DNA of 64,000 bases, taken from NCBI GenBank assembly GCA_016218715.1, contig JACRDG010000011.1, positions 16,752-80,751 on the forward strand. Reading direction: 5' to 3'. Position numbers and translations under genes: made by a program. This document shows, piece by piece, positions 62,477 to 64,000 of the stretch (position 1 is its first letter; every line of letters begins with the position of its first letter). The notes beneath the pieces are model-generated. The model saw only the letters and a program-made list of their open reading frames with translations, was not told the origin of the DNA and made no database searches. This stretch comes from Desulfomonile tiedjei. GTDB lineage: Bacteria; Desulfobacterota; Desulfomonilia; Desulfomonilales; Desulfomonilaceae.

Positions 62477-63130
62477 CTATTTCTGCCAGCGGATCGTCAC
62501 CTCGTAGGTGAGAACGGTCGCCTGGGATCTCTCGTCCTGAGCTTTGACCTTCACCGTGAATTTGCCGGAGATATCGGGATTCAATTTCCACTCGATGTTC
62601 CCGTTTTCGTCGAGCTTCATGCCATCCGGACCTTGTTCGAGGATCAACTTAATCGGACCGCCCTCGGGATCGCTCGCCTCCACCTTGGCAACGTACGTCT
62701 GGTTCTGGACCGACTGGGAGAGGAGTTTGATCTCAGGCAGCGCCTTGCGGACCAGCACTTTCTTTTCAATGATCCTCCCCGTATCTCCGCCGCCATCGAA
62801 GGGGGTTATGCTCACGAGAACAGTGTCGTCGGCCTTGAGGGGTTTGTCGAAGACCACTGGCTTTCCATCACCATAGTAATCGCTGCGAGCGACCTCCTGG
62901 CCGTTGATCGACCATGTCAACTCTGCCCGGACGGCTTCACCTGTGAGTTGAATCTTGACCTGAAGCTTGTCGCCTGTTCTCGGGACCTCCGGTACGAACT
63001 GAACCTCGCCCACGGCCGGGGTCGACGGCTGAGTTTGAGCCGAGCAAACGGAAACATTCCCCACAATGATCCAGCTGCAAATCAGCCAGGCTCCCAGGAC
63101 GGCCAGCGCTGCTCGCATCCTACTGCTCAT
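62477..63130 (-). CDS. Exported Ig-like domain protein, unknown
   Basis: The 217-residue protein has a signal peptide (RAALAVLGAWLICSWIIVG to about CSAQ). The mature part has two beta-rich domains: residues 40-130 (TGDKLQVKIQLTGEAVRAEL) and 130-217 with a cadherin/Ig-like layout (YVAKVEASDPEGGPIKLIL, GNIEWKLNPDISGKFTVKV). Function unknown; likely periplasmic binding or structural. It is convergent with the nitroreductase gene, 15 bases apart. Confidence 0.75.
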   Translation of the reverse strand: MSSRMRAALAVLGAWLICSWIIVGNVSVCSAQTQPSTPAVGEVQFVPEVPRTGDKLQVKIQLTGEAVRAELTWSINGQEVARSDYYGDGKPVVFDKPLKADDTVLVSITPFDGGGDTGRIIEKKVLVRKALPEIKLLSQSVQNQTYVAKVEASDPEGGPIKLILEQGPDGMKLDENGNIEWKLNPDISGKFTVKVKAQDERSQATVLTYEVTIRWQK

Positions 63131-63336
63131 CGCATTTCCTACCTTTCGCGGCAGACCTTGGCCCGAGACAACTTCGGGCCGAAGGGCTCATTATTTGCTC
63201 ATTCCCCTATAAAATCAAGACATTTTTCCATTCACGACCCCTGTGCACTTTCCAGCTCGGGTCTCTCGTGCCAGGTCGTTCCGGTCCCGCACCGGGTCGG
63301 CAAATTCAGTCGTCGTACTACGTCTTCGGGAAGGCA

Positions 63337-63371
63337 TTGCAGTGCGCAACGGCCTCTTACTATGCATAGTA
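63337..63371 (+). promoter_or_regulatory. Candidate promoter with palindromic operator
   Basis: TTGCAG (63337-63342) and TATGCA (63361-63366) are 18 bases apart. The perfect palindrome TACTATGCATAGTA (63358-63371) covers the minus-10 box. The likely target is the cyclodeaminase-family gene starting at 63456. Confidence 0.45.
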
Positions 63372-63455
63372 TCACACTTTGGTATGGAAAAAACACACGG
63401 GCTGACGTATGATTGATTTCGTCGGCTTGGTCGTACCGGGCCTTCGAGGTGTGAA

Positions 63456-64000
63456 GTGGACTTCCTGGAAAAGATCGTATCGTCCGATACGGTCCCGGCT
63501 GGCGGCGCGGCTGCGGCATATGCTGCGAGCCTCGGCGTCGCGCTTCTCTTCAAGGTACTCCTCATCGAGCTGAACCGACCGAATGTGGAGGCGCAATCCC
63601 ACGCAGCCCTCGCTGTCGCGCAAAAGGAGATCGAGAGCCTACACAACGATCTGAAAAGGATGCTCGAGGAAGATCCGCAGTGTTTTCTCCGATTTTCTAG
63701 TACCAGGAAAGACCCGGATCGTGCGGCGAGCAAGGCAGCCTTTCTCGACATCATCACCTGCTCGATGCGAGTGATGGAAAAGGCATCGGAAGGTCTGGAC
63801 TGGGTAGGGAAACTGAGCAAAATGTCATCCCGGAGCCTCTCCCCCCATCTGCGGGTGGCGACCGAACTTCTCGCAGCCGGGCTCTCGGGAACCGCCCATG
63901 TGGTGAGAGCCAACTTGAAACCCTTACAGTACCCTGAAAAACGGAACAGGTACTGGGAAAACCTCGAATCCTGCTACGAACAGGGAATGCTCAAGAAAGC
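63456..64000 (+). CDS. Cyclodeaminase/cyclohydrolase-family protein (FTCD_C), partial
   Basis: This gene runs off the window end. From GTG 63456, with GAGGT upstream, the frame is open for 181 codons and begins VDFLEKIVSSDTVPAGGAAA, then AAYAASLGVALLFKVLL. The P-G-G-AAA stretch followed by a helical domain is the pattern of the formiminotransferase cyclodeaminase C-terminal family, which acts on formimino- or methenyl-tetrahydrofolate. Only the first part is visible, so the exact enzyme is undecided. Confidence 0.75.
   Translation, partial: MDFLEKIVSSDTVPAGGAAAAYAASLGVALLFKVLLIELNRPNVEAQSHAALAVAQKEIESLHNDLKRMLEEDPQCFLRFSSTRKDPDRAASKAAFLDIITCSMRVMEKASEGLDWVGKLSKMSSRSLSPHLRVATELLAAGLSGTAHVVRANLKPLQYPEKRNRYWENLESCYEQGMLKK

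Overview
The window reads as a chromosomal segment of a Gram-negative anaerobe, most likely a member of the Desulfobacterota (Syntrophia or Desulfomonile-like). The base composition is GC-rich. Supporting signs are a lipid A-type acyltransferase, Tat and Sec signal peptides, lipoproteins, a polysulfide/thiosulfate reductase operon, a branched-chain-type uptake operon ending in an acyl-CoA ligase, an MglA/roadblock signalling locus and four DUF4388 domains in one protein. The taxonomic call is inference; there is no rRNA gene. I found no tRNA, CRISPR array, phage or intact insertion sequence.

Layout. 0.3-3.7 kb (minus strand): a 2-oxoamine synthase (BioF-like), a MoxR/CoxD ATPase and a VWA/CoxE protein. 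3.9-16 kb: a metallo-hydrolase, then an uptake region in which two nearly identical periplasmic solute-binding proteins flank a convergent histidine kinase/response regulator pair, followed by livH, livM, livG, livF and an acyl-CoA ligase. 16-22 kb: an accessory stretch rich in palindromic repeats with a broken small gene, a VOC protein, an ankyrin protein, an Fe-S protein, a TIGR04076-type protein and an AraC regulator. 22-27.4 kb: azoreductase, a crotonase-fold protein, a SulA/YfcH-like epimerase, a SlyD-type FKBP, an oligopeptide ABC ATPase without permeases, a small membrane protein and a CMD-family protein.

27.8-32.1 kb: a MoxR / DUF58 / transglutaminase (TgpA-like) operon. 32.1-35.1 kb (minus): a glycosyltransferase, an XdhC/CoxI protein and a TPR lipoprotein. 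35.7-43.9 kb: a signalling locus with a four-DUF4388 protein, a roadblock protein, an MglA-type GTPase, a proline-rich protein with a repeated acidic motif, a PilZ protein and an FHA-GAF-adenylate cyclase. 44-46.3 kb: a lipid A-type acyltransferase and thiL. 46.4-54.3 kb: a molybdopterin oxidoreductase with its Fe-S and NrfD subunits, a TorD-like chaperone, a one-helix membrane protein, two YeeE/YedE half-transporters, a small exported protein, a Rieske protein and a cytochrome b6.

54.4-64 kb: DnaA-box-like sites, a DUF255 thioredoxin-fold protein, transketolase and ribose-5-phosphate isomerase B (overlapping ATGA), a protein with a degenerate zincin motif, a TPR protein, a nitroreductase, an exported Ig-like protein and the start of a cyclodeaminase-family gene cut by the window end.

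The two regions most worth attention are the 35.7-43.9 kb signalling locus and the 46.4-54.3 kb sulfur-redox locus. Several intergenic regions share a terminal motif (AATACGGT) and palindromes with a constant centre, which looks like a mobile or REP-like repeat family.
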